Assembly (NCBI GenBank): GCA_005765155.1
Contig: VCCP01000001.1
Location: forward strand, 3,100,001-3,164,000
Source: Zelopaecilomyces penicillatus
Lineage: Eukaryota > Ascomycota > Sordariomycetes > Hypocreales > Pseudodiploosporaceae
Direction: 5' to 3'
DNA length: 64,000 nucleotides
The notes beneath the pieces are model-generated. The model was not told the DNA's origin, did no database searches, and saw only the letters and a program-made list of their open reading frames with translations. Shown piece by piece: positions 38,001 to 50,611 of the stretch (position 1 is its first letter; every line of letters begins with the position of its first letter). A program made the translations under genes and the position numbers.

Positions 38001-41000
38001 TTAAATATTCTTTATAATTATAAAGATTATAATCTTAATACTTTAAGCTATTTAATTTCTTATCTAGCTTTTTAATAAAAGATTTATTTATTTTATAATA
38101 TTAAAGATATATTTATTAAGAATTATCTTAATAATCTTTTTTATTATAGTTAATAAAGTAATAGATCTTTATTTTTTAATAATTTAATAGATTATTAGCT
38201 TTTTCCCTAGCTTTTTTAGGATTATTATAATTATATTATAAAATTATTATAAAAAGTATTATAATTTAAAGCTTCTAATTATTAAATATATTATTATTAT
38301 ATAAAATAACTAATTATAGGTTCTAAGGAATCTTATTAAGTTATTATTTTTATTTTAAGCTTTTTATACTTTAATATTATAAAGTATTTATTTAATCTTT
38401 ATAGATTAAATTATTTTATTAATTTAGATTTTATTATTTTTATTAATCTTAAACCTTTTTATTATTTTTTTTAAAAAAAGAAAGAATTTTTTAATTAAGA
38501 TTATTATCTTTTTTATAATTATAATAGCCTTAGTATTATTATTATATTTTAATAATAGTAGTATTAATAATTCTAGAGATATCTGGCTTTTAAGCTTAAT
38601 TTATCTTTTAAAATTTTATATCCTCTTCTTCTTTAATAAGATTAATATTAATAGCTTATACTAGCTCTCTTTTTTTATTAAATAAAGGATTTTATTATAA
38701 TTCTTTTTTTTAAATATAGAGTTTATTTAAGTTTATTTATAATCTTAAGGTATAATAATAATATTTTATTCTTTTAAGCTTTTAAATTATTTCTTAGATA
38801 ATCTTATTTTATTAAAATATAAATATTTCTTTAATTTTATTATACCTTTAAGATATTATATTATTTATAATACTTTATAATTATATTATTAATATATTTA
38901 TTTTTAGATTAATATCTAGATATTTCTATTAATTATAAAAGATTAATTTAGCTAGTTTTTTAATTTTAATTATATTTTTTTTTAAAATTTATCTCTTTAT
39001 TATATTAGTTTAGGGATAAAATCTTATTATTATCTTAATTCTTATTATTTATAAGAAATAATTAGACCTTATTATATCTAAATTAATACCTTAATATTTA
39101 TATAATAAATCTAAGTTATATTAAACTAGATTTAAGGTATTAATCTATTAATTACCCTTAGCTTATATAATTATTTTATAAAAGGTAATTAAAAAGAGAT
39201 ATTATTATCATATAAGCCTAAGTATAGTTAAGGCTTTTAATTGATTTTTATAATAAATATTTTATATTTAAGTAATATATATTAAATTACTTATAAGGAT
39301 ATATTATTCTTATAATTAAGGTATCTTTATAAATAATATAATTTATAGCCTTTTATTATAGGGTTTAAAGTATATAGATTATATTATAAGGGTATTTTTA
39401 TCTTGTTTTAAAATAATACAGGCTTAGTCTCTATTAGTTTATTATAATTATATTATAAGGTTATATTTCTTATAAATATATATAGCTATATAATTATTAT
39501 TTTATATTATATAATACTTATCTCTTTTTATAATAAAGGGTATCTTTATTTATAGGCTAATTAATAATTCTTATATAATAATAATATTATATTCTTTATA
39601 TAATTATATTAATATCTTAGCTTTATTTAAGCCTTCTTCTTTAATATTCTAGTATAATATAAATAATATTATAAGGAAAGAGTAATTATATAACCTTTTT
39701 ATATTATTACTATTAATATAATACTTATTATAAAGGCTATAATTATATTTTAATTAAGGCTAAAAATACTATTATTTATCCTAATATTAATAATATTTTA
39801 TCTCTTTTAAAGATAATTAATTAAATTCTTAAAGAATTCTATATTTATATTATATTAAAATAATTCTATATTTATTATATCTATTATATTATAATATATT
39901 AGATTAAATTAAAAGGGTTTTATATTTATAGGCTTTTCTGGATTTATTTATTTTAATTTATTTTTTAAAGTATATATTTATAAAGGCCTTATATTAGCTA
40001 ATATAAATAGTATAGCTTTATAATAGCTTATTCTTTTTTATAATATATTTATTAAATCCCTTAAAGTATATACTTATACCTTTATTATAGAAATAATATA
40101 TTACTTTTATTATATTATAGGTATAGACCTTATATCTATACTTAAGGTATTTAGAGTATCTTATTAATTAGATTACTTTATTATAGGGTTTATATTTATA
40201 AAAGCTTTCTTTAAAAAGAAAGCCTTCTTTAATTAATTTATTTATACTTTTAGAAGTAATAGCTTTAAAAAGGGGTATTACTTTTATAATAATAATACTT
40301 TAAGATAGCTTAATATATATTCTTAATATTAATTTAATTAGATTTTATTAATAAATTTTAGTTTTTATATTATCTTTATTTTATAAATATAATAATAATA
40401 CTAGGATTCCTTTAATTAATATTAAATAGATTCTTATAATAATTAAAATATTTAATTTAAATATTAGAAATTAAGTAGCTTTATTTATAATCTATTAAAA
40501 TATAAAATTAATAAAAACTATTATAATATTATTATTTAATAAATATTTAATTATTATTATATTTTTATAGCCTATTATTATAATAAGGGTATTAAGGTTA
40601 TTCTTAATTAATCTATTTATAATATTATCTTTAATTATAGATTAAATAATTAATTTATATATATATATTTTAAGGTATAACCTTTATAATAAAGATATTA
40701 ATTACTTTTAATACCCTTTTAATTATTATTATTTAAATAGATTAATATTTTTGTATAATATTAAGTTTATTAAGGGTTTTTATAATAATTCTTTTAATCT
40801 TTATATTTAATTATTAAGAATAATATTATATACTTATAATACTATTAATAAATACTTAAAATTAATAAACTAGCTGGATTACTTTTATAAATATTTCTCT
40901 ATTAATTAATAGATATTAAAGTTCTCTTTTAATCTTTAGTTTCTTTTATTTTATACTTTATTTATAATTTAATATTATAGCTCTTTTTAGTTTTATTAAT

Positions 41001-41119
41001 CCTAGTATATTTAGGGCTATAAATATTATAATCTTTAATATATTAGTGTATATAATATCTATCTTATCCTTTATAATGCCCCTTTTTAGGTTGTTATATA
41101 ATATTATAGTTAGGGGTAA
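35069..41119 (+). mobile_element. RIP-degraded element D of unrecognised family with a long plus-strand frame
   Basis: The plus strand can be read through much of 37-41.1 kb if TAA and TAG are taken as former CAA and CAG. The frame around 38,540-38,960 was read codon by codon: nearly all its stops are TAA or TAG, and it contains SRDIWLLSLIYLLKFYIL and NYFLDNLILLKYKYFFNF. Near 41,080 it reads QCPFLGCYIILQLG, loosely like a CxxxxC finger. A less mutated stretch lies at 35185-35330. The block is bracketed by 470-bp direct repeats. I do not recognise the protein, and no reverse transcriptase or integrase was seen, so it may be a DNA transposon rather than a retroelement. Confidence 0.5.
35185..35330. 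other. less-mutated segment at the left end of element D
   Basis: Retains CA, TG and GC-containing words such as CCAGAGGCATATAGCC and AACAGCTTTAAATGCTGT, the latter including the inverted repeat ACAGC...GCTGT. It may be a terminal or promoter region of element D that escaped RIP. Confidence 0.4.
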
Positions 41120-41600
41120 TTAATCTTAATTATTATATTATATATAATATTTAATAATATAATTTAATAATTATAATAATTATTTATTATTAAAAAAAAG
41201 TAATTAATCCTTTATTATTTATTTAATTATTAACTTTATATATTAGATTATTTAATTTTAATCCTTTATTAATATATCTAAATCTTGTTCTAGAATTATA
41301 ATTTTCTTTTATAAATCTGCTTTTATCTATTTAATTATCTTATTAATATTTATTTTTATCTTAATAATTATATTTAGAATTTCCTTTTAATTATTTATAA
41401 ATCTATTTTATATTATATAAATCTCTCTTCTTAATACTATATTTTTTAAGCAATTATATTTATATAATATAATAAATTATCTAATTTATTAATTATATAA
41501 TTATAATAATATATTTAATTTTTTTCTTAATCTTATTATAAAGAACTTAATTATTAATTATTAATACTAGTATTATTTCTTTAGATATTTAATTATATCT
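41120..41600 (+). repeat. ~470-bp direct repeat, right copy
   Basis: Partner of 34588-35068. It is preceded by AGTTAGGGG, a weak polypurine candidate. It directly abuts the reverse gypsy B copy, so it could alternatively be the far 3' part of that element. Confidence 0.65.
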
Positions 41601-44205
41601 AAACTTTTTTATAATAATAATATATTTATTAATACCTTTATTCTTTATTATATTTTTTTTTATTTTTTCTTTATTTTATTAATAGACTTTTAATATTAAT
41701 ATAATTTAATTCTTTAATTAATTAATTAAATTATCTTTTATATTTAATATTTATTATTAAAATAATTATAAATGTTATATTAGTTTTAATTTCTTTAATT
41801 ATAATATTTTATTATTTTAATACTAATATAAATAATTTATTTAAAATAGAAATATAAATTTATTTAATCCTTTATTATATTATAGATTAGATTCTTTTTA
41901 TCTTAAAATTTTATTTTTTAATATATATTAAGATCTTCTTTTTAAAATCTCTTTTATTTATATCTAATATATAATTTTTCTAGTAATCTTTATTTATTTT
42001 ATTAATTATTAAAAGATATATATTAATTAATATAATAAATCTTATAAATAATTTATTTATTTCTTTTATAACTTTATTATTAAGAATTAATTCTTTAATA
42101 AAATAAAAATCTTTTCTTTAAATATTTAATAAAGAAATCTTTTTTTATTCTTTATAATATATAATAATAATTAAAAACTATTAAAATAATTAATATTTAT
42201 TAATAATATATATTATATTTCTTTTTTCTTTATTTAAAACTTTTTTAAATATTTTAATAATATATAAGAATAATATAAATTTTAGGTATAATATTTAATT
42301 AATATTTATATTTAGGGTTTTTATTTTAAGTATTTTTAATTATTCTTTAATATTCTTTAATTTATTTTATATTTTTTTTAAGAGAATTTTAATTATTTTA
42401 AATATTATAATTATAATATTAATTAATTCTAAATAATCTTTATAATTTAATCTAATATAATAGAATACTTTAATTATTAATATATAATAATATATAATTA
42501 TTTTCTTAATATTTAGATTTTTAGAATATTTAATATTATAATAAATTAATAAACTAATATAATATATATCTATTATTTTATAATTTATTAATTAAATATT
42601 AAATACTTTATTATTAAATAAAATTATTTATTAATCTATTATAATAAAATACCTTTTTTATTAATTTTTATAATAAATCTATTTTTTAAAAAATTAATAA
42701 AATTTATCTTTTTCTTTTTTTTCTTATTAATTAATAATTATTTTTTTTATTTTTTTTATTTTTTTATTTTATTTTTAATACTATTATCTATATATTAAAT
42801 ATCTCTTTTTATTCTTTTTCCTTTAATAAATATACTTTTAATAATTTTTAAATAGGGTTTTTTTATTTATATTCTTTAATTATATTTATTATAATCTATA
42901 TAAGCTTTTTTATTTTTCTTTATTTATTATATTTTAGTCTAAATCTGTTTTATTTAATTATATATTTAATTTATAAATATCTATCTTTTTTATATATTTA
43001 ATCTTCAATAATCTTTTAGATTTTTTTATTTTTTTTATTTTTTATTTTTTATTAATTATATTTATTTATTTAATATCCTATTAAATAAATTAACTCTATT
43101 AAATATTAAATATAAATATATAATTAATATTGATTAATAAAAATCTTAATAAATAAATAAATTTAATTTATATATTAATAGATTAATATATTTAAATATT
43201 TTAAAAGATCTAATTTATTGTTATAATTATTTTTATAATAGTTTATTTAATAATTAATAACTCTAATATAATCTTAAATATACTTTATTATTTATTTTAA
43301 ACTTTATTAATTTATACTTTTGTTATAAATATACTTTATATATACTACTATTATATTTATTTTATTATTAAGTTCTTTAATAAATAAATAACTTAAAATA
43401 TTTAATATTTTAATATTTATTTTATTAATATTTATTTATAATAATTCTATTAGCTTATTTAATTTAGATCTTATAATTAATTTATTTAATAATTTTAATA
43501 TAGAATTATTTATTAAATTATTTAATAAGAATTATAATACTAAAATTATCTTTATTAATAATATATCTAATACTATTAAATAATATCTTAAAATTAATTT
43601 TATATTTTAATTTTTTCTTTTAAATAATCTATAAATTTATAGATGATATAAAATATTAAAAGTAAATTTAATCTTTAATATTTTAAAGAATCCTTTTTAA
43701 AAGTTTAAAATAAATTTTATATTTTAATTATTAATTATAATTTTAAATACCCTTTAATTATATAATAATAAGATTCTTAATTATACTTTAGCTTATTATT
43801 TAATAATATAATAAATTAATCCTAAGATTAAAATCGATTTTTTATTTTATTTATAAATTATTATTATTATTATATAAAATAAATATTTATATTTTAATAT
43901 CTTTTAAAATAATTAAGGTATTTCTTTTATAATATTTATAATAAAATTAATAATTATTATGTAAAACAGCTTATATAATATTATTATTAATTATAATTTA
44001 TTTAATAATTTTATTTAATTTATAAAGGTTTTAAATATATTTTATAATAGAATATTTATTATTTTATTTATTTTATTTATTTTATTTATTTTATTTATTT
44101 TATTTATTTTATTTATTTTATTTATTTTATTTATTTTATTTATTTTATTTATTTTATTATCTAATAAAATATTAAACTATTTAAAGCTATAATAATCTTA
44201 TATAT
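41600..44205 (-). mobile_element. Ty3/gypsy family B, reverse partial copy (integrase to 3' region)
   Basis: The reverse complement aligns almost continuously with the forward B copy at 55.4-55.59 kb and then 62.13-63.9 kb. Integrase lies at about 44.1-43.5 kb, the chromodomain-like segment (IIK-stop-NRFRLKYN) near 42.9 kb, and the conserved 3' region at about 42.8-42.07 kb. At about 43950-43975 it crosses, uninterrupted, the site where family A is inserted in the forward copy. A 9-bp minisatellite has expanded inside its integrase at 44052-44158. It is truncated at 44.2 kb by repeat C. Confidence 0.85.
44052..44158 (+). repeat. 9-bp minisatellite (TTTATTTTA)n, about 11-12 copies
   Basis: Near-perfect tandem array. 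On the element's coding strand the unit is TAAAATAAA. The flanks align with the forward B copy near 55485, where only a single AATAAAATAGATTAAAT-like stretch exists, so the array grew in this copy. The unit is a multiple of three and would preserve frame. Confidence 0.9.
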
Positions 44206-44602
44206 TTTAATAAAGAGAAAACAATATATATAATAATACTAACACTATCTATAGAATTATAATATGATTTTAAGGTAGTTATATAGCTAGTATAGTCTAT
44301 AAGGATTAAATAGGTAAGAAAAGCTATAAAGCAGTAATATAATAAATAAACTTAAAAGATCAATTAATTATCTTATAATTAATTAAATAAAAAAGATAGC
44401 TTTTTAATATCTAGTTTTTTTAAATATATTAGAAAAGTTCTTAGATAGATAAAGGAAAAACTTAAATTTAATAATATCTGCCTATTTAAATAGTCTAGGT
44501 GTAGCTTATTTATTTATATAGTTTAATCCCCTTAAATACAGCTTATATAGCTATAGCTTAATTAATTAATAAAGGGATATATTTAACCTAATTATTAAAA
44601 CC
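44206..44602 (+). repeat. dispersed ~400-bp repeat C, copy 2 (possible solo LTR)
   Basis: Aligns with 12345-12740 in the same orientation and is slightly less mutated (for example AATATGATTTTAAGGTAG, AAAGCAGTAATATAAT). It sits at the truncated end of the reverse gypsy B copy. Confidence 0.6.
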
Positions 44603-46866
44603 TTTTTAATAAATATTAAAGATAACCCTATTATTAAATTAAATAATATTTATAATTAAATAATAGTATTTAAATATAATCTTTCAATATCTATATATAT
44701 ATATATATATATTTTATCTTATTTATCCTTAATTAAATATTCCTTTAATATTTAATCCCTTTAACTCTTTTAATATCCTAAAGGTATTTAATTTTATTAT
44801 TTAATCTATAGATAAAGGTATTATTAATTATATTAATATAATATAGTATTTAAATTTATTAAATTAAATAGTTTAAGTTATTAAGCTATTAAAAAAAGCT
44901 TCTATTATCTTTTTAATATATTAAAGGATCTTTTTTATAATTATTTTATTAAAATAGAAATTAATATAGTTATTAAAGTATTTAAAATATAATATAGACT
45001 TTTTAATAAGGAATATATTATCGATCTTTTTAATAAATTTAATAGTTATAATATACCCTATTACTTCTAAGTATTATAAAGATAAACTAATACTTATTTA
45101 AATAATAATCTTTTCTTTATATCTTATAGATTAAATTAATAATATATAGTATAGAAAGGGTTAAAGGTTTAATTTCTTTTATTAGTTTCTTTATTTTTTC
45201 TTTAGATTTCCCTTTTCTTTATTAAAAGGGTTAATCTATTTATAAAAAAGATATCTATTATTTAATTAAAATACCTTATTTAGGTTTCTATTATTAAATT
45301 ACCTTAGGGTTATAATAATATCCTTAGAAATTTTAATATTTTTATTTAAATTAATTATAAAAGTATTTAAAGAAATTAATCTAATTTTTTTTTTAAAAAT
45401 AATCTATTTCTATAGATTTAAGTATAATATAAGCTATATTAATATAGATTTTATCTCCTTATTTAATAAATCTTAATTAAATAATCCTTATATATTCTTA
45501 ATATTATTATATATAAATAAAATAAGCTTAGATAAGAGCTTAAAGATTAAATAAATAATAAATAACCTATTCCTATTAGCTTTTAAAGAATATTATTAAA
45601 GTATTATTATTTAATTATTATTAGGCTAAGTTATAATTAATTTAGCTTTTCTAATAACTATTATATTAATAGTCTTAATTACCTTAGATTTAATTATCTT
45701 ATTATATTTAAATTTATTATCTAATTATTAATTAATAATAGCTGTAAAAAGCTTAAGCTTTTATATTTTAATAAAATAAATAGATAGTATTTTAATAATC
45801 TATATAAATAATATAAATAAGCTATCTTTTATAGATATATAAAAGATTCTTAAATTATTATATAGTATAGATAAGATATATCTATTAATTATAAATAATA
45901 TAATACCTTTTAGATAAATAAAATAAAATACTTTATCTATATCTGAATTATAAATTATTTAATTATTAAGATTTTATAGGATAATATAATAAAAGCTTTA
46001 TAAATATCCAATTATATCTAATTTATTAATAATAAGATATAATAAAGTATTCCTTATTTTAAATATATAACTAGATATAGACTGATTTAAATTATTAAAT
46101 AGGTATTAATCTTTTAATAATAAATAAAAAGGATTATTAAGAAATAAATAAAATATATTATTATAAGATTATTTAATCTTATTTAAGTCTTTTTTTTATT
46201 GATTAAGATAAAAGTAAAACCTAATTAATCCTTTAATGATAATATAAACTTAAAAGAATAATAAATAATTATATTCTTAATCTTATATTTATATTATATA
46301 TAGGATAATAATAAATATAAAATTATAAAAGAGATTAAACTTATAAAGTATTTATCTCTATAAATATATAAATTCTTTAATATAGTATATTTATTTATTT
46401 ATTTATAAATTAAATATATAAAGCTAGCCTTTAAATTAATCTTAAATAAAGAAATACTAATATATATTCTTATAATTAATAAACCTAATAAAGAATTATT
46501 TATTAAATATATTCTTATAAAAGATAATTAGCTTATTAAGATAATTATAGGTATTAAATATTAATTAATTATAGAATCTAAACTTATATAAAATATTAAA
46601 GAGATTTATATATATATAGATATATTTTTTTAATTTAAAAATATATATTACTTTAAAGGCTATAAATATATTATTAAAGATATTATAGAATATAATTTAA
46701 AGTAAAGAATATAATATAAATTTAATAGCTTAATCTTTATTCTTTAAGATATATAATAATTAATAAAGCTTAATTAGATAATTACTTTAATTCTATCCTT
46801 ATAGGCTTTAAAAGAATAGTTATATAGTAGAGATAAGGCTATATGTTATTAAATCTAGGGTATTTA
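44603..46866. other. AT-rich degraded DNA, probable unidentified transposon
   Basis: Both strands carry partly open frames if RIP stops are ignored, but I could not match them to copia, gypsy A or gypsy B. An (AT)n run lies near 44694-44712. Confidence 0.45.
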
Positions 46867-49800
46867 TATAAAGAGATTTTAATTTAGGATTTATAATAAG
46901 CAGATAGGAATTAATAATATTAATAATTATATTAATATTAAAGCTTATACTTACTTTTATATATTCTAGGTAAATAACCTATAATACTATAAGTAAAGAT
47001 TATAATTATATATTAGGGAATATATAAATAAAAAAAGGAAAATATCTTAAAAAATAAGAGTTTTTAAATATATATATTAAAATTAAAAAACTATATAATA
47101 TAAATAAAAGAATATATAGGTATTAAGATAATATTTAATAAAAATAAAGGATAATTATAATATTATTATAAAGTATAATATATAATATATTATCTTTTAT
47201 ATTTAATCTTTTTATTTTTTAATTATTATATACTAACCTTTTAAATAAATTATTAAATAATTATTATAACTAATAGAAAAGCTATTAAAATCCTAATAGC
47301 TATTATATAAAAATAATATAAAAGATCTAATACTTTTATTATTAAATAATATTAGTATAGCTATTACTTAAGATCTATAATTAAAAAGAATATAAAAATA
47401 ACAAATAAGAAATAATAACCCTATAAATTTATAATAATTAAATATAGTTTTATTTTTATTTTATTAATTTATTATATTAATTATATTAAATATAATAATA
47501 ATTATAATCTATAAGTTTTTTTAGTTTTTTTTTTAATTTTAAAAGTATTATTAATATTTAATTTTAAATTTTTAATATTAATAATTAATAATATTAAAGA
47601 ATTAATTTAAATTCTTAATTTTTTAAACAAATTTAATTATCTTTATCTTATAATAATTAAATAAGATATTTTTTTTTATAGAAAAGTAATAGGATATTAT
47701 TAATCTTTTTATTAATATTTATTTAGCTTTTAAGATTACTAAAATAGCTTATTAATAAGAGTTTAGATTAATTAAAATTAAAAAGATTATAAAAACTACT
47801 TAACTTAAATATATTAAATTAAAAATTATTTATTAAGATATTTAATTAAAAAAAACTATAACTTAATAGATAATATACTTATTTTTATAAGTATTTTCTT
47901 ATTTTTATTAATAATTATTTATTAATATTTAATAATAGCTAATAAAAGCTATATATTAAAAGATATAAATTAAATATTATAAAAAAATACTTAAATAGTA
48001 TAATAATTAGAGTTTAAAGCTTTATATTAATAATAACAGATATATTATTTAATAATAAGCTTTATTTATTATTATAAATAAAGTTTAAGTATTAATTAAT
48101 AATAATAGGGTTATATCTAAGAATATTACTATAAGGATTAAGTTTTTAATTACTTTTATTAAAATTTAAATAGTATTTTATTATATTTTTATTATTTTGA
48201 AATAATAATTTATTTTATTTAAGAATTTTTATTAATTTTATTCTATATTTTTAATATAATATTTAATTTTTTTTATAGTTTTTTTAATTAATCTTTTTAT
48301 TTTTATTTATATTTTATTAAATATTTTAATAAATTTTAAAATATTTATATCCTTTTTTAAAATCTATTAATTATACTTAAAAGGCTAATTCTTTTATTTT
48401 ATTAAATAATAAAATTCTTTTTAAATAATAATCTTTTTTTAAATTTCTTTAATTTCTTTAATTTCTTAATTATCTTTATTTTTAAAATTTAATATTAAAA
48501 GATTATTATTAAAGGAATCTTAGTATTATTTTTTAGGTTTTAATAATAATATATAAAAGATATTATAAATTTATAAATATTAGTTTAATAAAGCTAAGTA
48601 ATATATTTATAAATTAATTTATTAAAGAATTTAAAAAGGATTAATAAATCTTAAATATAATTTTTTTTATTTTTAAATAAAGATTTTTTATTTTTAATTT
48701 TATTATATTATCTTTTTTTAAAATAAATAATTAATAAATCTTATTATAGCCTTTTATTTACTTTTTTTTTTTTTTTTCTTTATTATTTAATTCTTTTATA
48801 ATTTTAAAAATCTTTATATATAATATTTTATAATAAATAATTTATTTTTAAGATTAAGGCTATTTTATAAATAAAATATAGGATTATAGTTTATTAAAGC
48901 CTTATTAAATAAAAGATCTATTATAAAAGAAATAACTAAATTATAAATAAATTATACTATATAAAATAAAATTAATTAAGCTATTTACTCTTTTATTATA
49001 AAATATTATAAATAATACTTTAAAACATGATTTATATACTTAATTTATTTATTAATTTATAGATAAAATATAATTAAAAAATAATATTTTATATATAATT
49101 AATAATATAACTTTAATCAGAAATTATTAATAAAAATTAAGCCTTAATTAAATATAATACCTTTTAATATGTTAAAGTATAATTCTATCTTATAATAAAA
49201 TAATTTAATTAATTTTAATATAATAATTATAGTATTTATAAAAAGAAATAAATAATATTTTATAAATTAATTAATAATAATTAATATTATATTAATTAAT
49301 ATTATATTAATTTTTTTATAGATAATTATTAATAAATTAATAATAAAATCTATAGAGATTTCTTTTTAAGGTTTATTAGATTTTAATAATAATTCTAGAT
49401 ATTTATATAATTAATAATATTATATAATTATATTTTAATAAATATTATAGCTTATAATATATTTATTAATATCCTTATATATAAGGTATTAATAGAACTT
49501 TTATTATAAAAGCTTAATAATATATTTAATATTAAAATAGCTTATTAATAAATTATTATAATAAAGCTATAAAAGCTTATTTCTAAATAATAAATTATTA
49601 AGAATATAATATAATTTTTTAATCTTATAAAACTATTTATATTTATTAATTAAAATCTTTAACTTTATCTTTATTTTTTTATTAATAATTCTTTTTTTTT
49701 ATTTTATTATTTTAGTATTTTATTATTAAACTTTTATTAAAAACTATAAAGATAATTTAAATATATTATTATTTATTAAAATATTATTATTTATAACTAT

Positions 49801-50611
49801 TTTTATTCTTAATTATAGGAAATTTTATTTATAATTAATTATAGCTTTTATTTATTAACTTAAAAAGCAGTCTGATATTAATAATTTATTATTAATATAT
49901 TAGGTATTTATTATTAATTTAATTAATTTATTATATAATAATAATAATAATTCTAAATTAATTAAGGCTTTTTTATTTTAATAATTAGATTATTATAAAA
50001 ATATATCTATTAGGTTTAATTTATTAAAGTAATACCTTATAATAAAATTATAAAATACTAAGGCTATATATTAATATACTTATCTTCTTAATAGCTTTAA
50101 TTACATTATGAAGCCTTAAAGATTCTAATAATTAAATAGAACCTTTATTTATTTTATTAAACTATTAATATATTTTTATTAATATTAAAAGGAATATATT
50201 ATAATAAATATTTCTTAATTAAATATATTATAATTTATTTTTATAAGAATGAATTTTCTAGATTAAAAGGCGATTAGATATTAAATATTCTTAATATCCT
50301 ATTATAATATTATTTCTATTATTATATATTTTAAAGTATTTATTTTAAATTATATTTAATATTATAGATTAAAATATCTTAATAAAAATACTTTTTAAAA
50401 TATTTAACTAAGATATTAAAAAGCTTATTTTTAAATATTATTTAAGAATATATTCTTTAGCTTTTTCCTATTAATACTACCTTAAAATAATATATTTAAT
50501 AATACAATAATACTTAAATATTTATAAATAAATCTATAATAGAAATTATAGAATCTTAAAAAAACCTATATATCTCTATATATTTTTAATTATTTTTATT
50601 TTATAATTAAT
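46867..50611 (-). mobile_element. Gypsy family A, reverse 3' portion, left half of an inverted composite
   Basis: Aligns with 55592-59330 of the full reverse copy: 3' LTR, 3' non-coding region, integrase and the RNase H region in reverse orientation. Homology stops near 50611, where a forward copy begins. The LTR is broken at about 47015 by a local inversion (47015-47190). All frames are closed by RIP-type stops. Confidence 0.85.
47015..47190 (+). other. ~175-bp internal inversion in the reverse family A copy
   Basis: This segment reads in the forward orientation of family A (3' end of interior, purine tract, first bases of the LTR ending ATAAAGTATAATATATAATA) although the sequence on both sides reads in reverse. 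Reverse-complementing it restores collinearity with 55735-55925. Short ATATTA/TAATAT words lie at both junctions. Confidence 0.8.
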
